From contig DF237427.1 of assembly GCA_000708835.1 (NCBI GenBank), positions 1 to 64,000 of the forward strand: 64,000 nucleotides of DNA, written 5' to 3'. The position numbers and the translations under genes were made by a program. The notes under the pieces are model-generated. The model ran no database searches and was not told the DNA's origin. It saw nothing but the letters and a program-made list of their open reading frames with translations. This document shows positions 11,779 to 22,800 of the stretch, piece after piece. The DNA is from Klebsormidium nitens (Eukaryota > Streptophyta > Klebsormidiophyceae > Klebsormidiales > Klebsormidiaceae). The first letter of the stretch is position 1. Each line of letters starts with the position of its first letter.

Positions 11779-12219
11779 TCACCATTCAGCCCATCCAAGG
11801 TACCCAAGAAACGCCAGCAGAAGTAGGATGCGATACATGTTTGCTTCTAGAAGGAAGAGTGCTGGAGCGTTTGATGCGGATGTCGGAGGAGGGGCAGAAA
11901 AACTTGTTGAAGGTGCCCTACTGAAGCTGGTTGGACTTGGAGGGGTTGTGGCCGATTTACTAGGCGGGGGTGCATTAGCACAAGCGAAGGAGGCTTTAAC
12001 TGCGCTCTGACAGCTGGTCGTACAATCGAAAACGTTTCCATATGCACTGCTTTTTTGGCAGTCAGTGAGACACTGGTATAGTGCATTTGTACAGGCCTGG
12101 TAATTGTTGAGTTCCTGTTCCGTGGAACTTGCAGACCTGACCACAGAGGCCCATGCCAGAAGCATTCCTAATGAGATAAGGAGCCGGCGCTTACCGATCC
12201 ACCGACGACAGACTGCCAT
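11779..12219 (-). CDS. Small secreted Cys-rich protein with C-terminal anchor
   Basis: Single-exon frame of 146 aa; family not recognised. Residues 1-30 look like a signal peptide (basic MAVCRRWIGKRR, then a hydrophobic core, ending near VVRSA). Residues 31-80 form a small domain with six cysteines, C43-x6-C50-x3-C54-x11-C66-x3-C70-x9-C80. Residues 83-118 are a Pro/Ser/Thr linker. Residues about 120-144 are hydrophobic (MYRILLLLAFLGYLG) and could be a membrane span or a GPI-attachment signal. The twin CX3C spacing resembles small Tim proteins, but the signal peptide and C-terminal hydrophobic segment argue for the secretory route. The frame stays open upstream to 12525, so an earlier Met is possible; I chose 12219 because the signal peptide begins there and the context (GAAATGG) is good. 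A 14-bp stem-loop lies 180 bp upstream. Confidence 0.6.
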   Translation of the reverse strand: MAVCRRWIGKRRLLISLGMLLAWASVVRSASSTEQELNNYQACTNALYQCLTDCQKSSAYGNVFDCTTSCQSAVKASFACANAPPPSKSATTPPSPTSFSRAPSTSFSAPPPTSASNAPALFLLEANMYRILLLLAFLGYLGWAEW

Positions 12220-12399
12220 TTCAACGGTTGTCGAGTTTGAATGGTTGTCTGACCTTCCTGTTGGGACAACTGAAGCAAGCAGCTGCCTGATGCAGAGAAC
12301 AATTGCGCACAAGCTTAGGAAACTAATCGTTCTGGAATATTCAAGAGCCTTCCGTATTCGCTCTCTTTCTCTCTTGAGCTCTTCAACAAATCTCAAAAA

Positions 12400-12436
12400 C
12401 GGTACCTCGCGGTACTCCGATAACCGCGAGGTACCG
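12400..12436. promoter_or_regulatory. Perfect 14-bp stem-loop upstream of the Cys-rich gene
   Basis: CGGTACCTCGCGGT at 12400-12413 is the exact reverse complement of ACCGCGAGGTACCG at 12423-12436, with a 9-base loop. It sits about 180-220 bp upstream of the ATG of the minus-strand Cys-rich protein, in its promoter or 5' leader. It could be a DNA cruciform, a dimeric factor site or an RNA hairpin; the sequence alone does not decide. Confidence 0.5.
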
Positions 12437-12529
12437 GTACTGTGAATGCTAGCCTTGAGCAGATGTTGACACACGTACTTTGTGCAGCATTTGCTCCGAT
12501 AACTCGTCTTCATTGGCGAAATCATGTGG

Positions 12530-15500
12530 GGCCGGGCAGGCCTCCTACTTCTCTCTCTCAGCTCCGATGGAGTCGAGGGGTTTGCCGCATACGGCGATCT
12601 GTGTCAAAAGCGGGCAGCCGTCCGATGAGGGGTTCGCCGTCTTTCGCCGCATCCAGCAGCATATGACGTTAGCAACAGCTCATCAAATTGATATTCACGA
12701 GATTGTCACATCAAGAGCGGTAAAGGTAATTTTTATAAGACTGAAAAGAGTGTGCGCCGATAACTTATCCGTATGATCAAATCAGTAACCCGAAAAGACG
12801 GGGTTCGGTATATTGTTATTTTCTGTTTTGCCAAGCTTTGACACTGCAGCTTTTATTGTTGTTGTATGAGCAGTGGTCAGGGTGCCCGCATTAGCAATGT
12901 TACCTCGGGAATTTTTTCGTATGGAGGGGTCTGGCAGTCCGGCGAGAAACTCTGATGAGCATTGTGAAGCATCATGGGAGTGCTAGACAGCTCTTCGTTT
13001 GTTCGTATTGGAGAAAATCTGCAGCAGACAGGAAGCGGAGCTTGAGGGGAGCTAGGGGTTGTCAACTTGAGTGCGCAGAGGTTCCATACCTCCAGGTATG
13101 GCTATCTTGTCAAGAGAACGGTTCTGCTTTGCTTGATTATTCGGTGACTGGGGTTCCTGGGGAACCAAGCAATTCTCCATCCTACCTGCTTTGCCCGCGG
13201 CACTACACGTTTCCTGCCCTGAAAGCTTTGGTTGATTCCCAACATTGCTCTGGTAGCCCGGTAAGGGCCACTCGCTGTTGTCGGGCACTTTCTTCATTCA
13301 AACGGAGGGCACCCGTGCGATCAAGGCGCTCGCTTGCGTTTCATCAGCTGGTTCAAGCAATGGCGCGCCTGCACTCAACGGGCTCGCGCGTGTTCTCACA
13401 ATTCCTGCGGACGCGCCACCTGCGGCGCGCGTCTATAAGGCGGCCTCAGTTGATCCACGTGACCAATCAGTGTTGTCGATTTAAGTCTTTACCCGCAGCG
13501 CGCGCGCGTCTACGGTATAGCCAGCGGGCGACGCTGGCGGCGTCCGCGGCGCCCTTGCAGCGCGCGCGCATAAGCTCCGAGCGCTCACCTGGACATGTAG
13601 AAGGACGGCGCCAAGCCGCTCGTGTTTCCTACAGAGAATCGTTGAGAGGTTTATGAGTGCGACTTGATTGTGCGGCAGGCCGGCGGGGATGATTTCTGAT
13701 GTGAACCGTAACAGCTCTCTTCTCAACTTAAGGGTTTTGTTCAGAAGAGAAGGGTCTTCCAGGAGATGGTTAGTCGCTCAGTAAGGCAAATACGGCTTGA
13801 ACCCGCACAGAAGCGTTATCTATCAGATGGACTTTGGAACATCCTTGAATCGACAGCTTCTCTAAAACGATGGCCAAGCTTAGGTACTCATATATAAGTG
13901 TTGGAGAACGCTGGTCCGGCGACTATTGGGCAGGGACGCCAGCCAAAACTGCGCAAGACTCGCCTTTCTCGCCCAAACAAAAGAAAAGCGCAACGCGTGA
14001 TCGACAGGGCAGATCCAGCAAGCCAGGCCTGAGCTTGGGGGCATTGCATGTCGGCTGAAAAAGCGCCGTACCCGTAAGAACGAGCGCTTTGTATCAGCGC
14101 GCCGCCGTACTCATTCTCTTCTAGGGTCACCCTGTTTCCGTGGATGCTTGCCTGGCCACCGCCTGTGGAACTCGATTGGCCAGCATGGAAAATTTTGTTG
14201 CTTCACTGAGAGCTAGGCTAAAATTCAACCCAAAGGTACAAAAATAAATCAGCAATCGAGGAAATTGTGGAACGGCTCCATGGCACACACTTCAAGACGC
14301 AGTGTTTCGAAAGACTCCAGACAAAGATCTCTAAATCAGAGGCTGGCTTAAGATGGTTTTGGGACAAGACGGGTACACACGTTGGATGCTTATACAGATT
14401 GAGCGTCGAACTAAGGAGGAGACGGGAATGATTCACGGCATGACCGCGGCCAAATAAATGACAGAGAATCTCCGTTAACCACCTGCTGTCACAAGAGAAT
14501 ACTCGAAATGAGACTTCAGCAGAATGCATTGAGGTATGGGCAGAATTGGACTGAAGTCAACTTCAAAGGGACACTCCTTGAAACCGTTCGAAAAAAAATG
14601 GAGTTGAACGGGCAGCGTACTTCCACACAGCAGCGAGCCATGCAGTTTGCCTTCAAGCTCTTTCTCACGTCAGGACAGCCGGTTCGTCTGAGCATCATTT
14701 TGGAAGGACGAAGCTTCTTGTTATCGACGTATATGATAGTCCCACTCCATTCATCCATCACACGAGCAGCAAGAAGCCATCAATGCACATGAAGTGCAGC
14801 CAGGCCATCGTTTACGATGCCTCACCATATTCCGCCGTCCAAGAGATTGGCTCGCTTTGTACTCCGGTACGGTAACCAGAAGGGCACTTAACAGACGTCA
14901 TGCGCGCGCACGGCCGCTCAACCAGCTGCAGTGCACCCTGGATATGTCCATTTTGGAAGAATTGAGAACGAAAAAGAAACGCAGAAACGCAGTCATACAG
15001 AGGCTTGAATCCGGAACCAAGTACCCGCATATAAAGGAAAAGCGCTTGACTAGCAGCCACTAGCAGTCATGCAGGATGCATGCAAAGGGATGGTACCTTT
15101 GCAGAGTGGGCATGAAGTGCCTCCTACTAAATTAGTCTGATGCTGCGGTCCATTTTGTCCAACCTGTGCTTGCAAGAGTCATATTTCCTCTGTTTCCAAG
15201 CACTGAAACCGCACGGCGCCACTCGAGATCAAACCGTATAATGTTGCAATCTGAGAGCACTCGCCAAAGTAGCAAGCTCCGTTAAATCCGAGGCCTAGTG
15301 AGCGAAATCTGATGAAATTTTCAGAAAAGCTGCCTTGCATGGAGTCTGCCAGTGCTGATAGAGTAGCATCAACCTGCCACAAGCGTCCGAAATTGAAAAG
15401 GTCTCTGAGAAGCGGTGGCAGGGGCATTGTGAGCCAGTTTGCAACACTCTTGGACCGTCGTACTAGGAAATCCATGGCATTAGCAGCTTGATTTCAAATC

Positions 15501-17560
15501 GAGGCTATGCAATGGTCTGGCGCCAGCAGATCTCACAGATTATTCATCGATCAATAGAGCCGCCACACCCAATGGGCGGTCAGCTCAGCTGCAGGCCACG
15601 TTAATTAACTACACAATTCATGACCAACATGCCAAGCCTGCGCATGAGGAGGCTAGCTGATGAGATGTACACAGGTCGCCGAGCCGCGAGTCTTGAGTCG
15701 GGCGGTCGGCCATACCTGTATTAATTAAAAGAGGAAGACAGGTAGGCTCGCGCAAGCTGATCGCAATCATTCGCGAAGAGACGACTGACGGGCTTGTTCT
15801 ACAAAGTGCATTCCTGAATCTCAGTCGGCCAAGGGTCGAATACAAAAGAAGAGTAAAAGTATAAGTCAAGCAGTGTAAACAGAGGTGGAGGGATGCGAGT
15901 GTGGAAAGCTACAGAATTAGGCGCATTGCGGCCCCCGCTCCAACTAGTTTGAAAATAATTGATTGCAGACACTGCTTGTTGGAAGTTCGTTGAACTAGGA
16001 GGTGGCTTGGGAGCAAAGAGAACACATCTTATGTTCAGCTGCATATGCATACTGGCACCTTCTTTCAGGTGACTCCAACCTGCTGGCTAAGCCTGGTTCA
16101 GGGCTTAAGACAAGCATACCGCAAAATGTCATGCCAATCACTGAAGCAATAGACGCCTTGCCCAGAGAGTCAGAGACAGGATTGCAAGGTGGAGCGAAGG
16201 TTTCGAAAAGACCAGCGTGGGCATGAACATTCAAACAATCAATGATTTAAACAAATAAATAAACTGGCCATTCAAAAAGCTCATCAGGACCGTGAGAATC
16301 AGGTGTGAACAACACGCCACCAAGTAGAGTCTGCTTTTTGGATATTAAGGGAGCTGCAGGGCTTGGCATCTTATTCGGCACAAGTCATCCCAACCAATGT
16401 ATCAATCTAAGAAAACGAATAAGGTTATATAGCCCTCCTTTGCGGCATTACACCTCATTCCTTGTGGTCGCATTTGAACTTGGTTTTCTCAAATAGTGGG
16501 AATCGAAGGCTTCTTCGGCTCTGATTGTCCTGGTTTGTTAATAGTGAAAGCCCACAGTTCAGTATTGCTGGGTGATAATGTAAAGATTTGGCAACAAACG
16601 CAGCTTGCACACGGTGACTAGCTGATTAACAGACTGACAGACAATCCTGCGTATAGCATCTCAAGTGCTCCTGACGCTCCCAAAGGTCCCACCTTTTCTT
16701 GATCCCCACAGTTGGAAATAAAAGTGGGAGAAATTGCGACTAAGCTGAGCACACAATAAGCTGACTCCCACCCTTGACTTCGATCTGGCCAGAAACCAAA
16801 CGCAACGTCGCTGACTCTAGTGTACAAGGCTCAATGAGACAGTCAAGCTCAGGCTGACTAATCTCCAATAGACGCAGAATTTAGTTTTGTTGGCCAGATT
16901 GTCCTCACTCTGAGGGGTTTGGTTGTCACCGGAGAGACAAGCAAGTGCGGCATTACCACCTGGCGGCCCCCAACTTGCCGCGCTGCGCGTCAAAGCTGGT
17001 TGGGCTAGCTTGCCCTAAATTGCAGTGGCCGCGATCCTCCTCACTGCTCCCGCCGGGGGTACACCTGCTGACGTCATGATCAGTCTCCTGGAAGAGTTGG
17101 AAGCCGTGTCCATCATTGCCAGCTGCCCACAGAGGCCGCGGGCGCAACTTGCAGATGCCGCCATTGTCACTGCAGAGGAATGGAGCGAGGGTGACACAAG
17201 CAGCTAGCGGTGCGACGCAGCGCCGCAAGAAGAAGGACTGGAGCTTGGACGCCTTACAATGCCCAGCTGCTCAGCTGCCAGCTGCAGTTCAATTGTCTTT
17301 GAAGGTTAGAAGGTGGTACTCTAATAGTATTAGTAATGATGATAGTATTAGTCGTAGTGGTACAGTACTCTTAGCCTTTAGGTATACCGGGTAGTACCTA
17401 GAGGCTAGATGGGTCTTGCATGAAGTGAGCAAGGACGAATACACAGTGCACACTGAAGCGGGCCGGGTGGGACTTGGGTGGCAAATATACCGGTAGTAAT
17501 CAACAATCACGACGGCTAGAATTAATTTCTCAGTAATAGAGGTATTCGTGACGACACGGT
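12530..17560. other. Intergenic, only weak open frames
   Basis: No gene can be supported. The longest frame (12955-13656, plus, 233 codons) is Arg/Ser/Ala-rich because of GCGC-rich sequence at 13400-13600 and has no motif. A minus-strand frame at 15179-15475 (98 codons, beginning MDFLVRRSKSV) and a plus-strand frame at 17025-17207 just after an AATTGCAG site look somewhat protein-like and might be exons of an unrecognised gene. I could not join them to anything. 17310-17380 is a low-complexity (TAGTA)-rich run. Confidence 0.35.
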
Positions 17561-19886
17561 ATTATGTACCGGCAGGAGGAGCCAATCAAAGTCAGGAGTC
17601 AGGACGCTCAGCCAATCAAGAGCCAATCACAATGGCACAATCGGCCGGCCGTTGCGGCAGACTACCGCTAGCCGCCGGGAGCTGCCGGTAGCTGAGCGCT
17701 AGCCAGCTGTTAAAGTAGTTTGCCACGCGCCATGCCGTCAGTGCCGGCATGACACCGTTTTAAAACCGGTATTTGATACGGGAATGTGCGCTGTGTTTGC
17801 GATGTTTGCGGTGTTGCACGATACTGGCAACCGCCTAGTGTCTCCTGTTTATAGCCTGGGCTTGTGACTTGACTCCTAGGATTCAGAAGCCCCGGGCAAC
17901 ACAACTAAAAACCCTAATACCTTTGATACGCGCTCCGCACGCTACCCGCTCTTAGTAACCACCAGACTAACCCTACCCATTCGATCTTCTGATTCTTACC
18001 TGGCATCCCCTGAGGCCTTTGTGTGCTTTTGAAGACAAGCCTCTTGCGAGACAACTTGCAGTTGCCACATATGCGCCATGCGATGTCACTGTGTTCGCTG
18101 TTTATCCTGGCAGGCTCAGCCAATCACACTGAGACCGGTCCGGATTCGAGGCTTCAGGTTTTTGAATCCGAAGTGATTCAATCGCACTCAGTCCGAAATA
18201 TGTTCCAATTCACCGTCATTTACCCCGTGGGTGCTGAAGCCGGAAGTCATCGAGGATGAGAGGATCCCGCAATGGGGACCCAATGGGAATGAGGACCTGC
18301 AGAACGATGGATGCAAGTTGCAGAAGTTGATGATGAGATGATTCAACTTGCATGATTCAACGGTCAGTTTCAACACCAGAATTATATTGTATCTCATTTG
18401 CGGACGATTTGGATCGGATTCTGGATTCGTAGTACTCTGCTGCATGCCGGGCAGACGGTGTATATATGTGACACCGTGATCGCGAGTTGTTCTGATCTCG
18501 TTCTGCAATCCGCTCAGTTAGCTTCTTGTATCTGTAGTACACCTGTCTGAGTACTATCGACAGGGACTCTAACAAAACGGAACGGAATACTCATGTCATA
18601 TACAAGAGCGAGGGAATGTCATCGATTGGCATATGTGAATATGTTGAATACCCGTTGAATATGTATTGCTCATAATTTGCTCTCAATCAGAGTCTCTTAA
18701 AGGGGACCACAATTCCGGCCCGGGATAGGGCACCTTCTCCCTAGTTTCCTCTCGACGTTGCAGTGTTGCAGCCTCAGCAATCTGCATACAGGCTCCGGAG
18801 AGTCCGATCTTACCAAGGTCTCAATTACTTAAGCCTAGGGAGTCGAAGTTAAAGAGCAGGCTAGTGACCATCAGTGACCACGTAAAGGAATACGCTGAGT
18901 CGGCCCCAATGAAGCCTGCTGCCCGATACTGCCAATATAGTCGCCGCCGCGCCGCTGGCCCACACGCGGGCCCGCTAACTAGTATCTGTGACTTCGAGGT
19001 ATTCATGCAGCCCGCGGCCACCCTCCGGCTCATGCCCTGCCTCATGCCACCCATCCATGCACCCAGCTGTATCTGACAGAAATGATTAGTAATTAGGGCC
19101 GAAACAGGCCCCGGCTGCAGCCGACACCACTGGGGGAGTACGTACTACAATTGTACTAACAAGTGCGACAGGCGGCCGTGACCTTCAACAATATATTCAA
19201 CTGACATGCAACATATGGTGCCGGCCAGTACGTGTGGCACGCGGCGCCGGAATGCCACAAGACCTGGCATGCATAATTTAACGTCTACCGCATGCCAGGA
19301 CTCTACCTAAGCTAGCACGCACGGCAAGACGTACCAGTTCAAATACTATTGACGTACCAGTTCAACTATTCGATGGCAACCGGACCGCGGCCGCAGTCAC
19401 GTTCCCCGCGGCGCAAATGACCCGCGGCGCCATCATTTGCACGTCTACTAAGCTCCCACGTCGTTACGACGACCGCCAGGCTACGTGGTACGTCAATGTA
19501 AGTCGAGCTGCAATCAGCTAGTGGCAGGAGCGGCCGGCTTTACTTAGGCGCCATGCAAGATTGAACATGATGTTTGTGATCGAACTCAACGGCTGCGAAC
19601 ACGCACCGAGACTCCCGACCAGCTAGAGACTTTCAGTCTACAGTGGCTGCTGCGCCATATTCACAAGATCGGCCGTTTAATTCCTTCCACAAAAACCCAC
19701 AACGCGTTTTCGCCCGTTGCGCCTTAGTCCCACTAGTTTCTTCCCATCAAGTTCTTCTTTAGACACCGCCGATTCTATATCTACGGTGGGCACTCAATTG
19801 TCTCGACGGAATGTCGCTGAAGCTGTCTCCGGCACCGTCCGACACTGCGCAACGAGAGCATCATGCAAGCTCCCTATTCGAGATGA
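17561..19886. other. Intergenic, downstream flank of the giant gene
   Basis: GC-rich and AT-rich patches alternate; 17640-17705 is dense in GCTAGC/CCGG palindromes. No supported coding sequence. The last couple of hundred bases before 19887 should contain the 3' UTR of the giant minus-strand gene. A short direct repeat at 19328-19365 is listed separately. Confidence 0.4.
19328..19365 (+). repeat. 15-bp direct repeat
   Basis: GACGTACCAGTTCAA occurs at 19328-19342 and again at 19351-19365, a 23-bp step. It contains a TGACGT-like bZIP half site at the second copy (ATTGACGT). It lies in non-coding sequence and could be a trivial tandem duplication. Confidence 0.5.
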
Positions 19887-22800
19887 CTACCTTGTTTCAT
19901 CTTGCAAGGCTCTTGCGGCTTGCTGGATCCGTGCGCGCTCCTCAGCGACGAGCCTAGCCGCCTCGCCGGACCCACTCCCTAACTCAAGCTTCCGCTTCAC
20001 GACATCCCGGTATCCTGACACCGTATCACTCCTCGTCAAGCCCCGGGCAGTTCTTCCGAGCGGGCTCTCACCCTCACTATACTCGACCAAGGGCGACTTG
20101 GAGAGTCGCCGGTAACCATCCTCCGAGTCGGACGTCGCGGTTCCCCGCGGCACCCAGTCAGGGGACAGCATCGACTGGGAGTGATTAACTGTCCCCGGAA
20201 GAACGACACCAGGCCGGTTGCCAGTCTCCCTCCGTTCCAACACCGCGGCCGCAGCCGCTAACCGCCCCGGCGTCGAACCCTCAGCTCCTAGTGGGGGCCG
20301 TTTCGGTGTGCTCTGCTGACTCGCCGCCCGAGAGGCAGCTTGCAGACCTTTTATCGCCTCTAGTTGCTGTTGTAGCCGCTCTTCCCATTGAGCCCTCGCC
20401 TTCTGCTGTTGCTCCAACCGAGGAATCAAGGCCTCTCCCCCGGGGGCGTTCGCGAGCTCCGCCAACTCCCGGTCCTCTTCCGCCATCCGCTCGAGGTCGT
20501 TCCGGAGCTCCGCCAGAGCGGAACGGACTTCCTCTGCGTCCGCCATACTCTTGACCACCGTTTCCACACGTGCTAACCGCCCCTCGCTAGCGGCGGCCGC
20601 GCTTGCTAACGCCCGGAGCAGGCTCTCCACACCGGATTTGCCGCTCCGCTTGAACGACCGAGAAGCGGAAAGCGAGGATGACGACAGATTGTGACGCAAA
20701 GTGCTCTCCCAAGGGTCCGATGCCGCCTTGGGTCGTGCCCCGCCTTCGGCCGCGCTTCGGTCTCTCGGGGGGGGCAGATCACGGGTGTTTAAAAGGGGGG
20801 ACTCAGGGACCGGAGCAGGGGGGGGACGGCTAGCGGAATCGAGGGAGGAGTTGGGAGTGCGACGGCGGGTAGGGCTGGTGACGGACCGGAGGCGTTGCAC
20901 GACCTGTAAGAAAAGGGCGCGAAATGCTCAAAAGATGCGTTGGACAGAGAAGGCGACATGGGGGCAGTAGGTGCTGGTGGAGAATTCGCCGTAACAATAT
21001 GACGGCATGACCAGAACGGCAGGGCTCAGAGACGGTGATTTGTGTGGTGTAGAAACGAGTCTGAGGACCAGCATCCGGCGGATGTCATCCAACAAAGTCA
21101 GTTTAAAAACCACAAGCGACTAGAAAAGTCCTGCTTCAGCCAGAGCTAACAAGGAGAAGTCCCGCTGATCCTGCTCGATGACGGGCCCGGTGAGTCTGGA
21201 ACAAAGAACTCGAATGCTAGAACGCAAAACAGCATAACGGCGAATTGGGGAAAGGAAAGGTTGCACAACTGATACTGCCCTTGGAGCAATATTCAGAACT
21301 CTTGATCTCCTGCCCCTGATTTTCTAAACGAAAATCCTTGTCGACGGCCACCTGACGGCTGCGCAGGTCCTTGTTAAGCGGGAGCCCAAGTATCTCCAGA
21401 CTAGAGATAAAACCCATAAGTCTCAAAAAGCCCGTAAGACTTGACCTCTGTTTGCTCAAATCCAAAGAGACGACACACGACAGACCTGTTCTTCGACCGC
21501 CCCTCTGTCGATGGCCGCCCGTCGGCTGCGCAGCTCCTCGTCGATCTGCTGCTCTTTCAACTGCAGCCGAGCCGCCTCCTCTTGGAGACGCGCCTCCTTC
21601 TCCGCCAGCTTTGCTGCCAAGCGCTCCTGTGTTTATAAAGGCAGAAGATGAACAGTAGGTCGGGCAGAGACGACTATCTTTGAGCAATTCCTAATATCAT
21701 GGCTCCTTCGCGAAGCGTTTATTGAAGTCGAGCGTCATCAAAGACATGTATCCTTTCCTGCCAGTTTCGCTTGAGGGTGCTCCTGGATTTGGCAAACAAA
21801 AGAAGAATGTAAGGATGCGATCTCGACTAGGTATCCCATTTTCCAAATTCTGAGTGCTCATCCTCAGTGTGCGTCCCAAGCGCTGATCCTGGATCGAAGC
21901 CGGGCTATTGGAGACGCGCTTCGTATCCTGCCAGTATTGGTGGCCGAGCGCTCCTGTGTTACATGCCCGGAATTAGTGCGCCATTCATATAGTATCACAA
22001 CGTCCGCCGCGGTCAAGTTGCTAACCCTATATCAGACGTCAGAAGGACGAAATCAGTAGATCGACTTGGAAGCGACATCATGATAAAGGTTGCTCACCTT
22101 CTCTCTCGCCGCTTCCTGCTTGACCCGCTGCTCCTTATCCTGGACCGCTTTGAGCTTCTCCCGCTTCTCCTCCTCCACAGCCGCCCTCGCCCGTTCCGCC
22201 GCTTCCTTTTCCGCTTCCGCTTCGTTCCGCTCTGTCCGGGCGGACTTCCGCTCTTCCTCTATCTCTCTCTGCCGGGCCTTGACCGTCTCTTCTCGTCGCG
22301 CGAGCTCCGACCGCTTTGTCTCTAGGTCTGCGGCATGCTCGCGGAGTTCCGTCCGCTCCTTCCTGAGGGCGGAATGCTCCGAGCGGAGCCGCTCTTGCTC
22401 CTCTTCAAGCTCCGCCCACCTGTCAGGGGAAAAACATGATCTTATGCTCTTTTTTGGGAAGAAAAGTGAAAAGCTTTCCCATGGGAAAGAACCGAGCACT
22501 TGGTCGATCAATAAGCTTCGTAGCAGAACCAGAAACCAATCAGTGAGGGAAAGAGCTTTTGAAGTCCCAAAATAGCTGGCGAAGTGGAGCCAACCACCAG
22601 CTCAGCAGATTTGTCTAGCAGCGTCTCCTCCCTCAAAGGTCTGGCCGCTGTTGTATCGCCTCAATAGAGTCGAAGCTTCGAACTTACGTACAGAAACGTG
22701 TGCGTTCTTTATCACTTAGAGAGTTCCTTATCCAGCACCGCCCCTTCTACTTCCGCCTTGGCCACCTTGAGTCGCCGCGTGTCAGCTTCAAACACAATAA

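Noticed and set aside
11697-11924. 75-codon plus-strand frame after a telobox
   Set aside because: Overlaps the better-supported opposite gene and has no motif; more likely part of that gene's 3' region.
12955-13656. 233-codon plus-strand frame
   Set aside because: No motif, Arg/Ser-rich composition caused by GCGC-rich DNA, no splice context; long frames arise easily in such sequence.
15179-17207. Possible multi-exon gene from several protein-like short frames
   Set aside because: The frames lie on different strands and could not be joined by consistent splice sites and phases.
19717-20115. 132-codon plus-strand frame
   Set aside because: Antisense of the 3' end of the giant gene's last exon and its downstream flank; no motif.
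22090-22575. Long plus-strand frames opposite giant-gene exons (also near 20300, 23900, 34100, 35800, 39500 and 40650)
   Set aside because: They are antisense shadows of Ala/Glu/Arg-rich coiled-coil exons and read as Ser/Leu/Phe/Arg-rich low complexity.
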